A DNA stretch of 64,000 nt from Clostridium fungisolvens (GCF_014193895.1 NZ_BLZR01000001.1:558001-622000), one strand, 5' to 3'; positions 16,156 to 26,050 are shown, counted from the stretch's first letter. Made by a program: numbers and translations. Notes: a model not told the origin generated them from the sequence alone.

Positions 16156-17094
16156 TTAAATTGTTAATGGATATATTTTTCCTTTAAGATTATCTGTATA
16201 GGCTAGTTTTCCATCCACAGTTATTACAACAGCACCCATCCCCTTAATGCTATTAACTCTACGAATAATTGAAGCAGCATCTAATCCAAAAAGTTTTGTA
16301 GTATATATATCGCAGTCTAGGGATTTATCAGCAATAATAGTTAAAGAAGCTATATTGCTTTCTATTGGATAGCCTGTTTTGCTGTCAAATATATGGTGGT
16401 ATTTACTGCCATCCTTTTCAAACACTCTCTCATATATTCCTGAGGTTACAACGGATTGATTTTTTATTTTCACAAGTGCCACGGCGTTTCCTCTTGGTAG
16501 AAATGGATTTTGTATTCCCACATTCCAGTCACCGCCTTCTGATGGTGATTCTCCAAAAACGAGAACATTACCTCCCATATCTACCATGGCTGAAACAGCT
16601 CCATTTTCCTTAAATAATTCCATAACTTTATCAGCAAAATAGCCCTTGGCTATGGCTCCAAGGTCTATATCAATGCCTTTTTTCAAAAAATACACGGTCT
16701 TTTTTTCATCATCTAGTTGTATATTTTCAGGCTTTAAAAGTTCAAGTACCTTTACTATAGCTTCTTTATCAGGTACATGTGCCTCCTTAAAACCTATTCT
16801 CCATAATTTTATTAATGGACCTATTGCTATATTTAAATATGTATTTTCACATAGACTATGTTCTTTTCCTATTTTTATCAGCTCATACAGTTCCTCATCC
16901 ACTTTTTGTGGAGCAAATGAAGCTTCTTTTTTAAGCATCGCAAGCTGTGAGTTATCACTGTTGGCGCTAAAGACTTTTTCATAATGAATCAGCATATCCT
17001 CAGCCTTTTCTGCAAGCTTTTCAGGAGCATCGGCTTTGATATATAGAGAGATTTTTGTTCCCATAAGATATATTATCTTCTTGTACTCATTCAT
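16156..17094 (-). CDS. Cytosolic ApbE-family FAD:protein FMN transferase
   Basis: A 312-residue ApbE-domain enzyme that transfers FMN from FAD to a Ser/Thr of a target protein in the presence of Mg2+. Typical motifs are DLGAIAKGYFADKV (about 147-160), MVDMGGNVLVFG, TSGIYERVF and HIFDSKTGYPIES. There is no signal peptide or lipobox, unlike most ApbE proteins and unlike the second copy at 61924, so it should work in the cytoplasm. Its start overlaps the end of the LysR gene by eight bases, so both form one transcript. The divergent reductase at 18830 has an FMN_bind domain with a matching acceptor motif and is the likely target. Confidence 0.9.
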   Translation of the reverse strand: MNEYKKIIYLMGTKISLYIKADAPEKLAEKAEDMLIHYEKVFSANSDNSQLAMLKKEASFAPQKVDEELYELIKIGKEHSLCENTYLNIAIGPLIKLWRIGFKEAHVPDKEAIVKVLELLKPENIQLDDEKKTVYFLKKGIDIDLGAIAKGYFADKVMELFKENGAVSAMVDMGGNVLVFGESPSEGGDWNVGIQNPFLPRGNAVALVKIKNQSVVTSGIYERVFEKDGSKYHHIFDSKTGYPIESNIASLTIIADKSLDCDIYTTKLFGLDAASIIRRVNSIKGMGAVVITVDGKLAYTDNLKGKIYPLTI

Positions 17095-18034
17095 TTTGAT
17101 CTCCTATATTGAAATTATTTTGGCCATTAGTTAGAAATGCTTCTATAAGGTCTTTATCAACGGTAGTTAGTTTTTTTTCGCTGTGATATGCTATAAAATA
17201 ATCTATACTAAGCTCATCAATTGGAACTTCATATATATTGTATTCAGATGGACACTCCTTTACATAGATGCTTTCTGGTATAAAGGTCAGTCCTAAATTA
17301 CTGGTTGCAAGGTTACGTACAGTATAGATTTCGGTGCTTTCCATTATAATTTTGGGTTCCACCTTATAAAGGCTTAATAACTGATCTATCTGCTTTCTTA
17401 TAGCAGAACCCTTGGAAGTTAGTATCAGCTTTTCGCACAGTATCTTGTTTATGTCGATAGTTCCTTCTGGAATAATAGCCACGTCTTTCTGATATAGGCC
17501 ACAGCAGCGAGGAATAACAGCACGGTATCTGTGTCTGCCCCAAGTAATTGAGTTTAAGTTTGGAGAAATATTGCTTGAATTTTGTCCAATCCAAAAATCT
17601 AACTCACCATTCTGAGTTAGTTTTTCATTTTTTTCTGGTAAAGCCTCTGAAAGCTCTATTTTACAGTTTGGATGCATATCCAGAAATTTTGGTAAAAAAA
17701 GAGGTAAAAGATAGGTTCCAAGGCTAGGGAGCACTCCTATCTTGATAACCTTGCTATCTATATCTGACACAGCTGATATTTCTCTAAGGAGCTTCGCATA
17801 ATTATTTTCTATTGAAGTTAAATACTGATAATATATCTTCCCCTGCTCGGTTAATCGATATGGCAGATTGCTACGATTGATAAGCTCACAGTCTAACTGA
17901 CTTTCTACCCTTTTAATAACCTGCGTCAAGTAAGGTTGAGAAATATAAAGTGATTTGGCAGCCTTGCCATAATTGCTGTACTTTAAAATGGCATCAATAT
18001 AATACAAAATATCTTGAGAATAGTATTTTGACAT
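17087..18034 (-). CDS. LysR-family transcriptional regulator
   Basis: A 315-residue LysR-type regulator: an N-terminal winged HTH (about 4-62, with YGKAAKSLYISQPYLTQVIKRVE) and a C-terminal periplasmic-binding-protein-like effector domain (about 90-300). It is divergent from the flavin reductase genes at 18216 and 18830 and overlaps the ApbE gene, the classical layout for a LysR protein that controls its neighbours on both sides. A palindrome at 18079-18107 lies in the shared intergenic region. The inducer is unknown; a substrate of the reductase such as an unsaturated carboxylate would be plausible. Confidence 0.9.
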   Translation of the reverse strand: MSKYYSQDILYYIDAILKYSNYGKAAKSLYISQPYLTQVIKRVESQLDCELINRSNLPYRLTEQGKIYYQYLTSIENNYAKLLREISAVSDIDSKVIKIGVLPSLGTYLLPLFLPKFLDMHPNCKIELSEALPEKNEKLTQNGELDFWIGQNSSNISPNLNSITWGRHRYRAVIPRCCGLYQKDVAIIPEGTIDINKILCEKLILTSKGSAIRKQIDQLLSLYKVEPKIIMESTEIYTVRNLATSNLGLTFIPESIYVKECPSEYNIYEVPIDELSIDYFIAYHSEKKLTTVDKDLIEAFLTNGQNNFNIGDQNE

Positions 18035-18078
18035 TTAATTCATCCTTTTGTGAAACAATTAGCTTATTTTTTTATTGT

Positions 18079-18107
18079 GTTTGATTATAACAAATATGTT
18101 ATCAAAC
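18079..18107. promoter_or_regulatory. Candidate LysR operator
   Basis: GTTTGATTATAACA and TGTTATCAAAC form an imperfect palindrome in the 181-base divergent region between the LysR gene and the reductase genes; it contains a T-N11-A type core. Position and symmetry support it, nothing more. Confidence 0.45.
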
Positions 18108-18215
18108 TTCAATAAATAACTATTAGATATAATATATTCAACATGTTAAAATTATATCAAGGAATTATTAAAATTATGAAATTATTAAGTTTTCAAATAG
18201 AGAGAGGAGATTACT

Positions 18216-18815
18216 ATGAAATATTTAGCAATTGTAGGTACTAACTCAGACGTGTCAACTAATCGTATGCTGCTTCAATTTATGCAAAAGCATTTTTCCA
18301 GTGAGGCAGAGATAGAACTATATGAAATTAAGGCTTTACCTGCCTTTAATGAACCTGAGGATTCTGATATTCCTGAAAAGGTAGCAGAATTATCTGATAA
18401 AATTCTTAAAGCAGATGGAGTAATAATAGCAACTCCAGAGTATGATCATGCAATACCTGCGGTTTTAAAGAGTGCGCTTGAATGGATTAGTTACACTAGT
18501 CAAGCACTTACTGACAAACCTGTTTTAATTGTGGGAGCTTCCCTTGGTACACTTGGTTCTTCTCGTGCGCAGGCACATCTTAGACAAATACTTGATTCGC
18601 CTGAGCTTGCTGCCAGAATCATGCCAAGCAGTGAATTCCTTTTAGGAAGATCACAAGGTGCATTTGATAGCGAAGGAAATCTTATCTATTTGGACAAGCT
18701 ATCAGAGCTAGATGAAATTTTCAGAGAGTTTCTTCTATTTACAGATATTACATCAAAACTTTTAGCAGAAAAAGCTTTAAATAAAAAAGTTAAAAAATTC
18801 ACTTGGCAAGAGTAG
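18216..18815 (+). CDS. NADPH-dependent FMN reductase-like flavoprotein
   Basis: A 199-residue flavodoxin-fold protein of the FMN_red family. It has the phosphate-binding start IVGTNSDVSTNRMLLQFM, the middle motif GVIIATPEYDHAIPAVLKSALEW (ATPEYxxxxP is family-typical) and the GASLGTLGSSRAQAHLRQIL region near the flavin. Predicted role: NAD(P)H-dependent reduction of bound or free flavin in the cytosol. It is clearly paralogous to the N-terminal domain of the next protein, so this pair comes from a tandem duplication. The gap to 18830 is 14 bases; GAGAGGAG precedes the ATG. It may deliver electrons to the same reductase domain in trans. Confidence 0.88.
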   Translation: MKYLAIVGTNSDVSTNRMLLQFMQKHFSSEAEIELYEIKALPAFNEPEDSDIPEKVAELSDKILKADGVIIATPEYDHAIPAVLKSALEWISYTSQALTDKPVLIVGASLGTLGSSRAQAHLRQILDSPELAARIMPSSEFLLGRSQGAFDSEGNLIYLDKLSELDEIFREFLLFTDITSKLLAEKALNKKVKKFTWQE

Positions 18816-18829
18816 GAGGATTAATATAA

Positions 18830-21253
18830 ATGAAATTTATAGCAATTGTTGGAACTAGCGCAAAAAGATCATATAATCGTAAACTCCTTCAGTTTATGAA
18901 AAAATACTTTGAGTCAAAGGCAGAAATAGAGATACTTGAGATTACAGATGTTCCTATGTTTAATCAATCTGATAATCAGTCCTCAAGTGAAGTGATACAG
19001 ATGTTCAATAATAAGATTATAGAAAGTGATGGTGTTATTATAGCTACTCCTGAGTATAATCACTCAATACCATCTAGTCTTAAAAGTTTAATTGAATGGC
19101 TAAGCTTTGATCTTCATCCACTTGCTGGCAAGCCAGTAATGATCCTTGGTGCTTCTCTTGATACTCAAGGTTCTTCTCGTGCACAGCTACATCTTCGTCA
19201 AATCCTAGATGCACCAGGTGTTGATGCAAATGTAATGCCAGGATATGAGTTTTTACTTGGAAGTGCAAATAAAGCATTTGATGAACAAGATAATCTAAAC
19301 AATGAAAGAACCATAGATTTCCTAGAAATATGCTTCCTACGTTTTATGCGTTTTGCAAAGATTTCAAATCAGCTAAACGAAGAAGAAGAGTTTACCTTCA
19401 CACCAGGAGTATATGAGGTAAGTGCAATAGGGCATAGTGGAAGTCTTCCAATGAAAGTATCTTTTAGTGAAAACAGAATAGAAAGTATAGATATAAATAC
19501 AGAGGGCGAGACAGAAGGGCTTGCAGATGTAGTTTTTGTAAGAATACCAGATAAAATAATCGAAGGACAGACATTAAATGTTGATGCTCTTTCAGGTGCT
19601 TCAGAAACTAGTAATGCTGTAATAGACGGTGTAGCAAAAGCAGTTAAACTTGCAGGAGTTAATCCTGACATACTTAAGAGACGCCCAAAGCCTGCTAGCA
19701 GCTTAATCAAAGAAGACGAAGAATATACTTGTGATGTAGTAGTTGTAGGCGGAGGCGGCGCTGGACTAAGTGCAGCTGCAACAGCACTTCAAAATGGTTC
19801 AAGTGCTATTGTTCTTGAGAAATATCCAGCAGTAGGTGGAAATACCATACGTTCAGGTGGTCCTGTCAATGCTGCAGATCCAGAGTGGCAGATGCAGTTT
19901 GAAGAAAATCAAGGAGAAAGACATACCATCGAAGCACTACTAGATACAGATGAGAGCTTAATTCATCCAGAATATATAGATGATTTCCGCGCACTTAGAA
20001 AAGAGTTTTCAGCTTACCAGGAGAAATTCGGTACACAAAAGGGACATCTATTTGACTCTCCACTACTTCACAGAATGCAAACATATTTTGGTGGTAAAAG
20101 AACTGACCTTAATGGCAACACCATATACGGACAATATGATCTAGTAAAGATACTTACAGACAGAGCTTTAGAAAGTGTTAAATGGCTAGAGGAAATAGGC
20201 GTTGAGTATGATAAGAGCATAGTATTTGCGCCTGTTGGTGCACTTTGGCGTCGTGGCCATAAGCCTACCAAAAGCCATGGTTCATCCTTTATACTTGCAC
20301 TAACAAAATATGTACAAGATAACTCAGGGAAAATCATTACTGATAGCCCTGTAAAAGAATTTATCATAGAAGATGGTGAAATAAAAGGAGTTATAGCAAC
20401 TGGTGTTAATGGCCAAAAGATAACTGTTCATGCAAAAGCAGTAGTGCTTGCAAGTGGTGGTTTTGGTGCGAACACAAAGATGCTAAAAGAATACAACACT
20501 TACTGGAATGAAATTGCTGATGATATAAAAACTACTAATTCCTACGCTATGACTGGTGATGGAATATTACTTGGTAAATCTGTAGGAGCAGCACTTGTAG
20601 GAATGGGCTTTACTCAAATGATGCCTGTAGCCGATCCTGAAACTGGTGAATTATTCAGTGGAGTTCAAGTACCTCCTGAAAATTTTGTAATGGTAAATAA
20701 AGAAGGAAAAAGATTTATTAATGAATTCTCTGGAAGAGATGTTTTAACAAAAGCTGCTATTGACCAGGGTGGTTTATTCTACCTTATAGCTGATGATGAA
20801 ATAAAGAAAACTGCAGCTAATACAAGTCAAGAAAAGTTAGACCGTCAGGTAGAAGCTGGTACTTTATTTAGAGCAGATACCCTAGAAGAGTTAGCAGTAA
20901 AAGTTGGAATGGAGCCTGCAGTTCTTGTAGACACTATTAATAAATATAATTCATATGTTGATGCAGGCTTTGATCCAGAATTCCATAAGGATACATTTAG
21001 CTTAAAAGTTGAGAAAGCACCGTTTTATGCTACTCCTAGAAAGCCAGCAGTTCATCATACAATGGGTGGACTTAAGATAGACACTAAAGCCCACGTATTA
21101 GACGAAAATGATAAACCAATTAAAAATCTTTATGCTGCTGGAGAAGTTGCTGGAGGTATCCATGCAGGTAACCGTCTTGGCGGTAATGCATTAACTGATA
21201 TATTTACCTTCGGAAGAATTGCTGGTAAAACTGCAGTTGAAGAAATGAAATAG
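18830..21253 (+). CDS. Three-domain flavin reductase: FMN_red - FMN_bind - FAD_binding_2
   Basis: An 807-residue fusion. Residues 1-185 are an FMN_red domain (IATPEYNHSIPSSLKSLIEW). Residues about 200-285 are an FMN_bind domain with DALSGASETS near 255, matching the D-x-x-[ST]-G-A-[ST] motif to which ApbE attaches FMN. Residues about 300-807 are a fumarate-reductase-type domain with the dinucleotide fold VVVVGGGGAGLSAAAT, HHTMGGLKID and HAGNRLGGNALTDIFTFG. No signal peptide or Tat motif is present, so the enzyme is cytosolic. Expected electron path: NAD(P)H to FMN, to covalent FMN, to FAD, to a C=C substrate such as fumarate, acrylate or cinnamate. Substrate is open. Confidence 0.9.
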   Translation: MKFIAIVGTSAKRSYNRKLLQFMKKYFESKAEIEILEITDVPMFNQSDNQSSSEVIQMFNNKIIESDGVIIATPEYNHSIPSSLKSLIEWLSFDLHPLAGKPVMILGASLDTQGSSRAQLHLRQILDAPGVDANVMPGYEFLLGSANKAFDEQDNLNNERTIDFLEICFLRFMRFAKISNQLNEEEEFTFTPGVYEVSAIGHSGSLPMKVSFSENRIESIDINTEGETEGLADVVFVRIPDKIIEGQTLNVDALSGASETSNAVIDGVAKAVKLAGVNPDILKRRPKPASSLIKEDEEYTCDVVVVGGGGAGLSAAATALQNGSSAIVLEKYPAVGGNTIRSGGPVNAADPEWQMQFEENQGERHTIEALLDTDESLIHPEYIDDFRALRKEFSAYQEKFGTQKGHLFDSPLLHRMQTYFGGKRTDLNGNTIYGQYDLVKILTDRALESVKWLEEIGVEYDKSIVFAPVGALWRRGHKPTKSHGSSFILALTKYVQDNSGKIITDSPVKEFIIEDGEIKGVIATGVNGQKITVHAKAVVLASGGFGANTKMLKEYNTYWNEIADDIKTTNSYAMTGDGILLGKSVGAALVGMGFTQMMPVADPETGELFSGVQVPPENFVMVNKEGKRFINEFSGRDVLTKAAIDQGGLFYLIADDEIKKTAANTSQEKLDRQVEAGTLFRADTLEELAVKVGMEPAVLVDTINKYNSYVDAGFDPEFHKDTFSLKVEKAPFYATPRKPAVHHTMGGLKIDTKAHVLDENDKPIKNLYAAGEVAGGIHAGNRLGGNALTDIFTFGRIAGKTAVEEMK

Positions 21254-21347
21254 CTAATGCTTAGATAATTAAAATAAGAAATTTTACTTCCCCATTCTGG
21301 CCTAAACTATTGAATGTATAAGTTGTAAAGGAGCCAGATACAAAGAC

Positions 21348-21400
21348 AAAGAGCCTATGACATGCATAATTAAAAATGCGGTTATAGGCTCTTTCTTTTT
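21348..21400 (+). terminator. Terminator of the flavin reductase operon
   Basis: AAAGAGCCTAT / ATAGGCTCTTT followed by CTTTTTT. Confidence 0.88.
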
Positions 21401-21516
21401 TGATTTCAATAATAACAGGGAACTTTTATATTTAATTTTAAAGCAATGAAAATACTTTTAATAATTTTTTGATACTTAATTAACATATAAAATGTTTCAC
21501 AACCAAAGTTAGAAAA

Positions 21517-22398
21517 CTAATGATTTTGATGAAAATCTCTAATAATACCTAAGAAGGATTTCAAAATATCATCTAAGAACAAATCTTTCCTATATATTAA
21601 ATTAATTGTCTGCTTAGGTGGATAATCAGAAATAGGAACTGCTTTAAAATCAACTTTATTTATAGATTTTATATAAGAATTTGGCAAAATAGTAATGTTA
21701 TCTGAATGCTCCATTAACCTTACACAAGAATCTAAATTAGTTGCTTGAATCCTAGGTTTACATATATGATTTATAAGGCTAAAGGCTTTATCAATATTCT
21801 TTCGTGAATTTGTATAGTGAGGTAATAATATGATATTTTCTTGTACCAAATCTTTTAATGATACAGAGGAATATTCTGCGAGCCTTGAGTTTAATGGTAC
21901 CGCAGCAAGATAAGATTCGATATTTAGGAGCTCAGAATGTATGGCAGAATCTTCTATTGGTTCATAAATTAATCCTAAATCCAGTTTGCCATTTTTTACG
22001 TTTTCAATGATTGTACTGCTACTATGCTCTTCCATTGTAATTAAAATATTATTATATGTATTATTAAATATTAAACAAGGCATTAGTAGCAAGTGAGAAC
22101 CGGAAGCTCCTATTTTGATTTGCTCTCTTGATTTTCCTGCATAATTTTTAATGTCTGCTTCTGCCTGTTCAATGTCAAAGAAAATCTTATATACATGTTG
22201 TTTTAAAATTTTGCCAGGCTCTGTTAGCACTGTTCTTTTTTGAATATAATCAAAAAGTTTTACATTCAACATACTCTCTAAAATTTTTATTTGGTTGCTT
22301 AAGGTAGGCTGGGAAATATTGAGACGTTCTGCAGCCTTTGAATAATGAAGCTCTTCAGCAAGGATTAAAAAATAGTTTAATAATCTTATTTCTAACAT
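21517..22398 (-). CDS. LysR-family transcriptional regulator
   Basis: A 293-residue LysR-type regulator with N-terminal HTH (about 1-60; YSKAAERLNISQPTLSNQIKILE) and effector domain (about 88-290). It is divergent from the bglF operon at 22536, with 137 bases between. This would make it the probable regulator of that PTS, which is unusual, since BglF-type permeases are normally controlled by a BglG/LicT antiterminator; the only BglG-like sequence here is the fragment at 27120. It is not closely similar to the LysR protein at 17087. Inducer unknown. Confidence 0.88.
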   Translation of the reverse strand: MLEIRLLNYFLILAEELHYSKAAERLNISQPTLSNQIKILESMLNVKLFDYIQKRTVLTEPGKILKQHVYKIFFDIEQAEADIKNYAGKSREQIKIGASGSHLLLMPCLIFNNTYNNILITMEEHSSSTIIENVKNGKLDLGLIYEPIEDSAIHSELLNIESYLAAVPLNSRLAEYSSVSLKDLVQENIILLPHYTNSRKNIDKAFSLINHICKPRIQATNLDSCVRLMEHSDNITILPNSYIKSINKVDFKAVPISDYPPKQTINLIYRKDLFLDDILKSFLGIIRDFHQNH

Positions 22399-22432
22399 AG
22401 AATTATATTGCCTCCCATTAATAGATAAAAGC

Positions 22433-22445
22433 TATGATAATCATA
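22433..22445. promoter_or_regulatory. Palindrome in the LysR-bglF intergenic region
   Basis: TATGATAATCATA is a perfect 13-base palindrome midway between the divergent genes; candidate operator. No RAT-type antiterminator hairpin is visible in the bglF leader. Confidence 0.35.
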
Positions 22446-22535
22446 TTAAATATAGTATTGATAGATAAATCATAAACTAATAGAATTAATTTGTAAAGGA
22501 TATCAAAAAAATAAACTAACAGGGGGAAAATATAT

Positions 22536-24416
22536 ATGGATTATAAACAGTTAGCAAAAGAAATTATAAAAAATATTGGTGGTGTAGAAAACGTTTCTGC
22601 ATTGACACATTGTGCTACAAGATTAAGATTTAATCTAAAAGATGATAACAAAGCTGCTACTGATATACTAAAAAATACAAAAGGTATAATGGGTGTTGTA
22701 AATAAAGGAGGACAATATCAAGTAATTATTGGTAGTGATGTTGCAAATGTATATGCAGAAATAAATAAAATTGCTAGTTTTGATAACGATGCTTCAAATG
22801 ATGCTAAAGATGGTAAAGGACCTGTAGTAAAAGTGCTTGATACAATTTCAGGTATCTTCACACCAATTATACCAGCAATAACAGGTGCAGGTATGTTAAA
22901 AGCAGTTATGGCACTATTAGTTGCATTTAAAGTAATTGGAAATCAGAGTCAGGTATATTCGATACTTAACTTTATGGCAGATGCAGCATTTTACTTTTTA
23001 CCATTTTTAATTGCTAATTCAGCAGCAAAGAAATTTAAATGTAATCCTTATATGGCAATGTCAATTGCAGCAGTTATTTTGCACCCTAACTTTGTTAATA
23101 TGGTGGGGGCAGCTAAAAAGAGTGGGGAAGGGATTTACTTTATTGGATTACCTATTACTTTGGCAAGTTATTCATCTTCTGTTATTCCAATTATTTTAGG
23201 TGTTTGGTTTATGTCATTTGTTGAACCTATAGCAGATAAGGTTTCACCAAATGCAATTAAATTTTTTACAAAGCCACTATTAACACTATTAATTACTGGA
23301 TTAGTTACATTAATAGTGCTTGGACCTATAGGTATAATTTGTGGTAATGGAATCGCTGCAGCTATTGCATTCATAAATGCACATGCTAGATGGCTAGTTC
23401 CTCTTATTGTTGGTACATTTTCACCACTACTAGTAATGACAGGTATGCATTATGGATTAATTCCTATTGGTATTAATAATTTAGCAACTGCAGGTTTTGA
23501 TATAGTAGTAGGACCAGGTATGCTTGGATCTAATATTGCACAAGGTGGAGCATCCCTTGCTGTAGCACTTAAAACAAAAAACAAAGAATTAAAGCAATTG
23601 GCTTCATCTGCAGGTATTACAGCAGTTTCTGGTATTACTGAACCAGCTATGTATGGTGTTACATTAAAATTGAAACGTCCTTTAATTGCAGTTATGATTG
23701 GTGGAGGAGTATCTGGTTTATTTTTAGGGATTACTGGAGTTGGAAGATATACAGCAGGTTCACCAGGACTTCTAGCATTACCAGGGTATATTGGAACAGA
23801 AGGTTTTAGAAATATTACGCTTGCATGTATTGGTGCTGCTATTGCATTTGTTGTTTCTTTTGTTGCTACTCTTATTATAGGTTTTGAAGATATTACTGAA
23901 GTTAAAATGAATGATTCTAAAACAGATGATGCAGTAGATGAAAATGACGATGTTCAAGATTGTATTGTTTATTCGCCAATTGAAGGAAAAGTAGTTTCAT
24001 TAAGTAAAGTGAATGATCCAATGTTTTCAGGAAAAATTATGGGAGATGGGATAGCGATTATTCCAAAGGAAGGCAGAGTTGTTTCTCCTGTGAATGGTAA
24101 AGTAAGTGCAGTTTTTGAGACAAAACATGCTATAGGAATTATTTCAAATGAAGGTGCAGAAATATTAATTCATATTGGACTAGATACAGTAAAGTTAAAC
24201 GGAAAATTCTTTGATGCTAATGTAAAAGTAGGAGATTTAATAAATATAGGTGATTTGTTAGTTGAATTTAACTTAGAAGAAATTAAAAAAGCAGGATATG
24301 ATGTAATTACTCCTATAATAATAACTAATACATCAAAATATGGAGAGATTACCTTTGATATCAATGATAGTGAAGATATAAGAGAAAAGGCTAAGTTAAT
24401 AAATTTGATTAAGTAA
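22536..24416 (+). CDS. bglF: PTS beta-glucoside transporter EIIBCA
   Basis: A 626-residue three-domain permease of the glucose superfamily. EIIB is about 1-90 with the phosphocysteine Cys26 in ALTHCATRLRF. EIIC spans about 100-455 with around ten membrane segments and the ITEPAMYG motif of the sugar site. EIIA is about 480-620 with the phospho-histidine in EILIHIGLDTVKL near 546. It imports and phosphorylates beta-glucosides; the 6-phospho-beta-glucosidase gene follows 34 bases downstream. GGGGG precedes the ATG. Named bglF by family; it could equally be called bglP. It belongs to a different PTS family from LicBCA, so the strain has two unrelated systems for similar sugars. Confidence 0.92.
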   Translation: MDYKQLAKEIIKNIGGVENVSALTHCATRLRFNLKDDNKAATDILKNTKGIMGVVNKGGQYQVIIGSDVANVYAEINKIASFDNDASNDAKDGKGPVVKVLDTISGIFTPIIPAITGAGMLKAVMALLVAFKVIGNQSQVYSILNFMADAAFYFLPFLIANSAAKKFKCNPYMAMSIAAVILHPNFVNMVGAAKKSGEGIYFIGLPITLASYSSSVIPIILGVWFMSFVEPIADKVSPNAIKFFTKPLLTLLITGLVTLIVLGPIGIICGNGIAAAIAFINAHARWLVPLIVGTFSPLLVMTGMHYGLIPIGINNLATAGFDIVVGPGMLGSNIAQGGASLAVALKTKNKELKQLASSAGITAVSGITEPAMYGVTLKLKRPLIAVMIGGGVSGLFLGITGVGRYTAGSPGLLALPGYIGTEGFRNITLACIGAAIAFVVSFVATLIIGFEDITEVKMNDSKTDDAVDENDDVQDCIVYSPIEGKVVSLSKVNDPMFSGKIMGDGIAIIPKEGRVVSPVNGKVSAVFETKHAIGIISNEGAEILIHIGLDTVKLNGKFFDANVKVGDLINIGDLLVEFNLEEIKKAGYDVITPIIITNTSKYGEITFDINDSEDIREKAKLINLIK

Positions 24417-24450
24417 AGACATTATAATATAGAAATGAGAGACGAATAAT

Positions 24451-25887
24451 ATGGATACAAATTTTCCGGAAGGATTTTTATGGGGTGGTGCTTTAGCTGC
24501 CAATCAGTGTGAAGGAGCATATAAAGAGGGTGGAAAAGGATTAACCACAGTAGATCTTTGCCCAACTGGCAAAAAAAGATCTGAAATTATACGTGGAAAA
24601 ATCGATGAACTAAGAGAATTGGAAGGAGAATTCTATCCTTCCCATGAAGCTATAGATTTCTATCATCGATATAAGGAAGATATAACATTATTTTCAGAAA
24701 TGGGATTTAAATGTTTGAGAGTATCAATAGCATGGTCAAGAATATTTCCGAGTGGTGATGAAGAAATACCAAATGAAGAAGGGTTGAAATTTTATGATTC
24801 TTTATTTGATGAAATGCTAAGTCATGGAATTGAGCCAGTGGTTACGATTTGCCACTTTGATACACCAATTGGAATTATTCAAAAATTTGGTGGATGGAAA
24901 AATCGTAAGTTTGTAGATTTCTATTTAAATTACTGTAAAGTAATTTTCGAAAGATATAAAGAAAAAGTTAGATATTGGATGACATTTAATGAAATTAACA
25001 TGATACTGCATTTACCATTTATGGGAGCTGGAGTAAGATTTAAAGAAGGAGAAAATGAACTTCAAATTAAGTATCAATCAGCTCATCATGAATTAATTGC
25101 AAGTGCATTAGCAACAAAGCTTGCTCATGAAATAATTCCAAATTGTATGATCGGATGTATGATTGCAGCAGGAGATTTTTATCCATATTCATGTAATCCT
25201 GATGATGTGCAAAAAGCAAAAGAAAAGGAAAGAGAAAATCTTTTATTTATTGATGTTCAATCAAGAGGAAAATACCCAGGTTATGCTAAAAGGTTTTTTA
25301 AAGAAAATAATATAGAAATTGAGATGGAACAAGAAGACGAAGAAATTTTAGAAAAACATACAGTTGATTTTATTGGATTCAGCTATTATGCAAGTAGGTG
25401 CGTTTCTGCTGATCCAGAAGTCTTAAAAGGTGAGACGGCAGGAAATGCATTTAAGTCAGTAAAAAATCCGTATTTAAAATCTTCTGAGTGGGGATGGCAG
25501 ATTGATCCTAAAGGATTAAGGATTACATGCAATAGTCTATATGATAGATACCAGAAACCGTTATTCATTGTTGAAAATGGGCTAGGTGCTGTTGATAAAA
25601 TTGAAGAAGACGGTTCTATAAATGATGATTATAGAATTGAATATTTAAGTGAACATATTAAAGAAATTGGAGAAGCTATTAAAGATGGAGTTGACTTAAT
25701 TGGATATACTCCTTGGGGATGCATAGATTTAGTGTCAGCATCTACAGGTGAAATGAAGAAACGTTACGGATTTATCTATGTTGATAAGGATAATGAAGGG
25801 AATGGAACATTGGAAAGATATAAGAAAAAGAGCTTTAATTGGTATAAAGAAGTTATAGCGACAAATGGTGCTAGTTTAAAAAAATAA
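24451..25887 (+). CDS. 6-phospho-beta-glucosidase, GH1
   Basis: A 478-residue GH1 enzyme with FPEGFLWGGALAANQCEG at the N-terminus, the acid/base glutamate in TFNEINMIL (about 181) and the nucleophile in FIVENGLG (about 374). It is about half identical by eye to the enzyme at 14461 but lacks the short insertion near residue 50. It hydrolyses the 6-phospho-beta-glucosides made by the upstream EIIBCA. Its C-terminus (KKSFNWYKEVIATNGASL) also resembles the fragment at 56866-56942. GAGACG lies before the ATG. Confidence 0.93.
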   Translation: MDTNFPEGFLWGGALAANQCEGAYKEGGKGLTTVDLCPTGKKRSEIIRGKIDELRELEGEFYPSHEAIDFYHRYKEDITLFSEMGFKCLRVSIAWSRIFPSGDEEIPNEEGLKFYDSLFDEMLSHGIEPVVTICHFDTPIGIIQKFGGWKNRKFVDFYLNYCKVIFERYKEKVRYWMTFNEINMILHLPFMGAGVRFKEGENELQIKYQSAHHELIASALATKLAHEIIPNCMIGCMIAAGDFYPYSCNPDDVQKAKEKERENLLFIDVQSRGKYPGYAKRFFKENNIEIEMEQEDEEILEKHTVDFIGFSYYASRCVSADPEVLKGETAGNAFKSVKNPYLKSSEWGWQIDPKGLRITCNSLYDRYQKPLFIVENGLGAVDKIEEDGSINDDYRIEYLSEHIKEIGEAIKDGVDLIGYTPWGCIDLVSASTGEMKKRYGFIYVDKDNEGNGTLERYKKKSFNWYKEVIATNGASLKK

Positions 25888-25924
25888 AATTCATATTTAA
25901 CCGCATCCGTAAATATAAATGTAC

Positions 25925-25976
25925 TTTTGGTATCAACTTTTGGTTTGGGATTTAAAACTAAAAATTGATACCAAAA
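25925..25976 (+). terminator. Inverted repeat after the bglF operon
   Basis: Perfect 12-bp arms TTTTGGTATCAA / TTGATACCAAAA over a 28-base loop; no T-run follows, so a protein-binding or RNA-stabilising role is possible. Confidence 0.5.
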
Positions 25977-26016
25977 TATTTAGTGTTTACGTTATATTAA
26001 AATAATAGTATATAGC

Positions 26017-26050
26017 AAAGGAGCTAATTTTAATGAATTAACTCCCTTTT
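26017..26050 (+). terminator. Terminator before the AEC gene
   Basis: AAAGGAG-C-TAATT / AATTA-A-CTCCCTTTT with a T-run. Bases 26051-26181 downstream hold no gene; a ribosome site plus ATG GTT TAA at about 26125 looks like a dead gene start. Confidence 0.65.

Noticed and set aside
22399..22535. LicT/BglG-type RAT antiterminator before bglF
   Set aside because: No overlapping RAT hairpin and terminator could be drawn in the 137-base leader.
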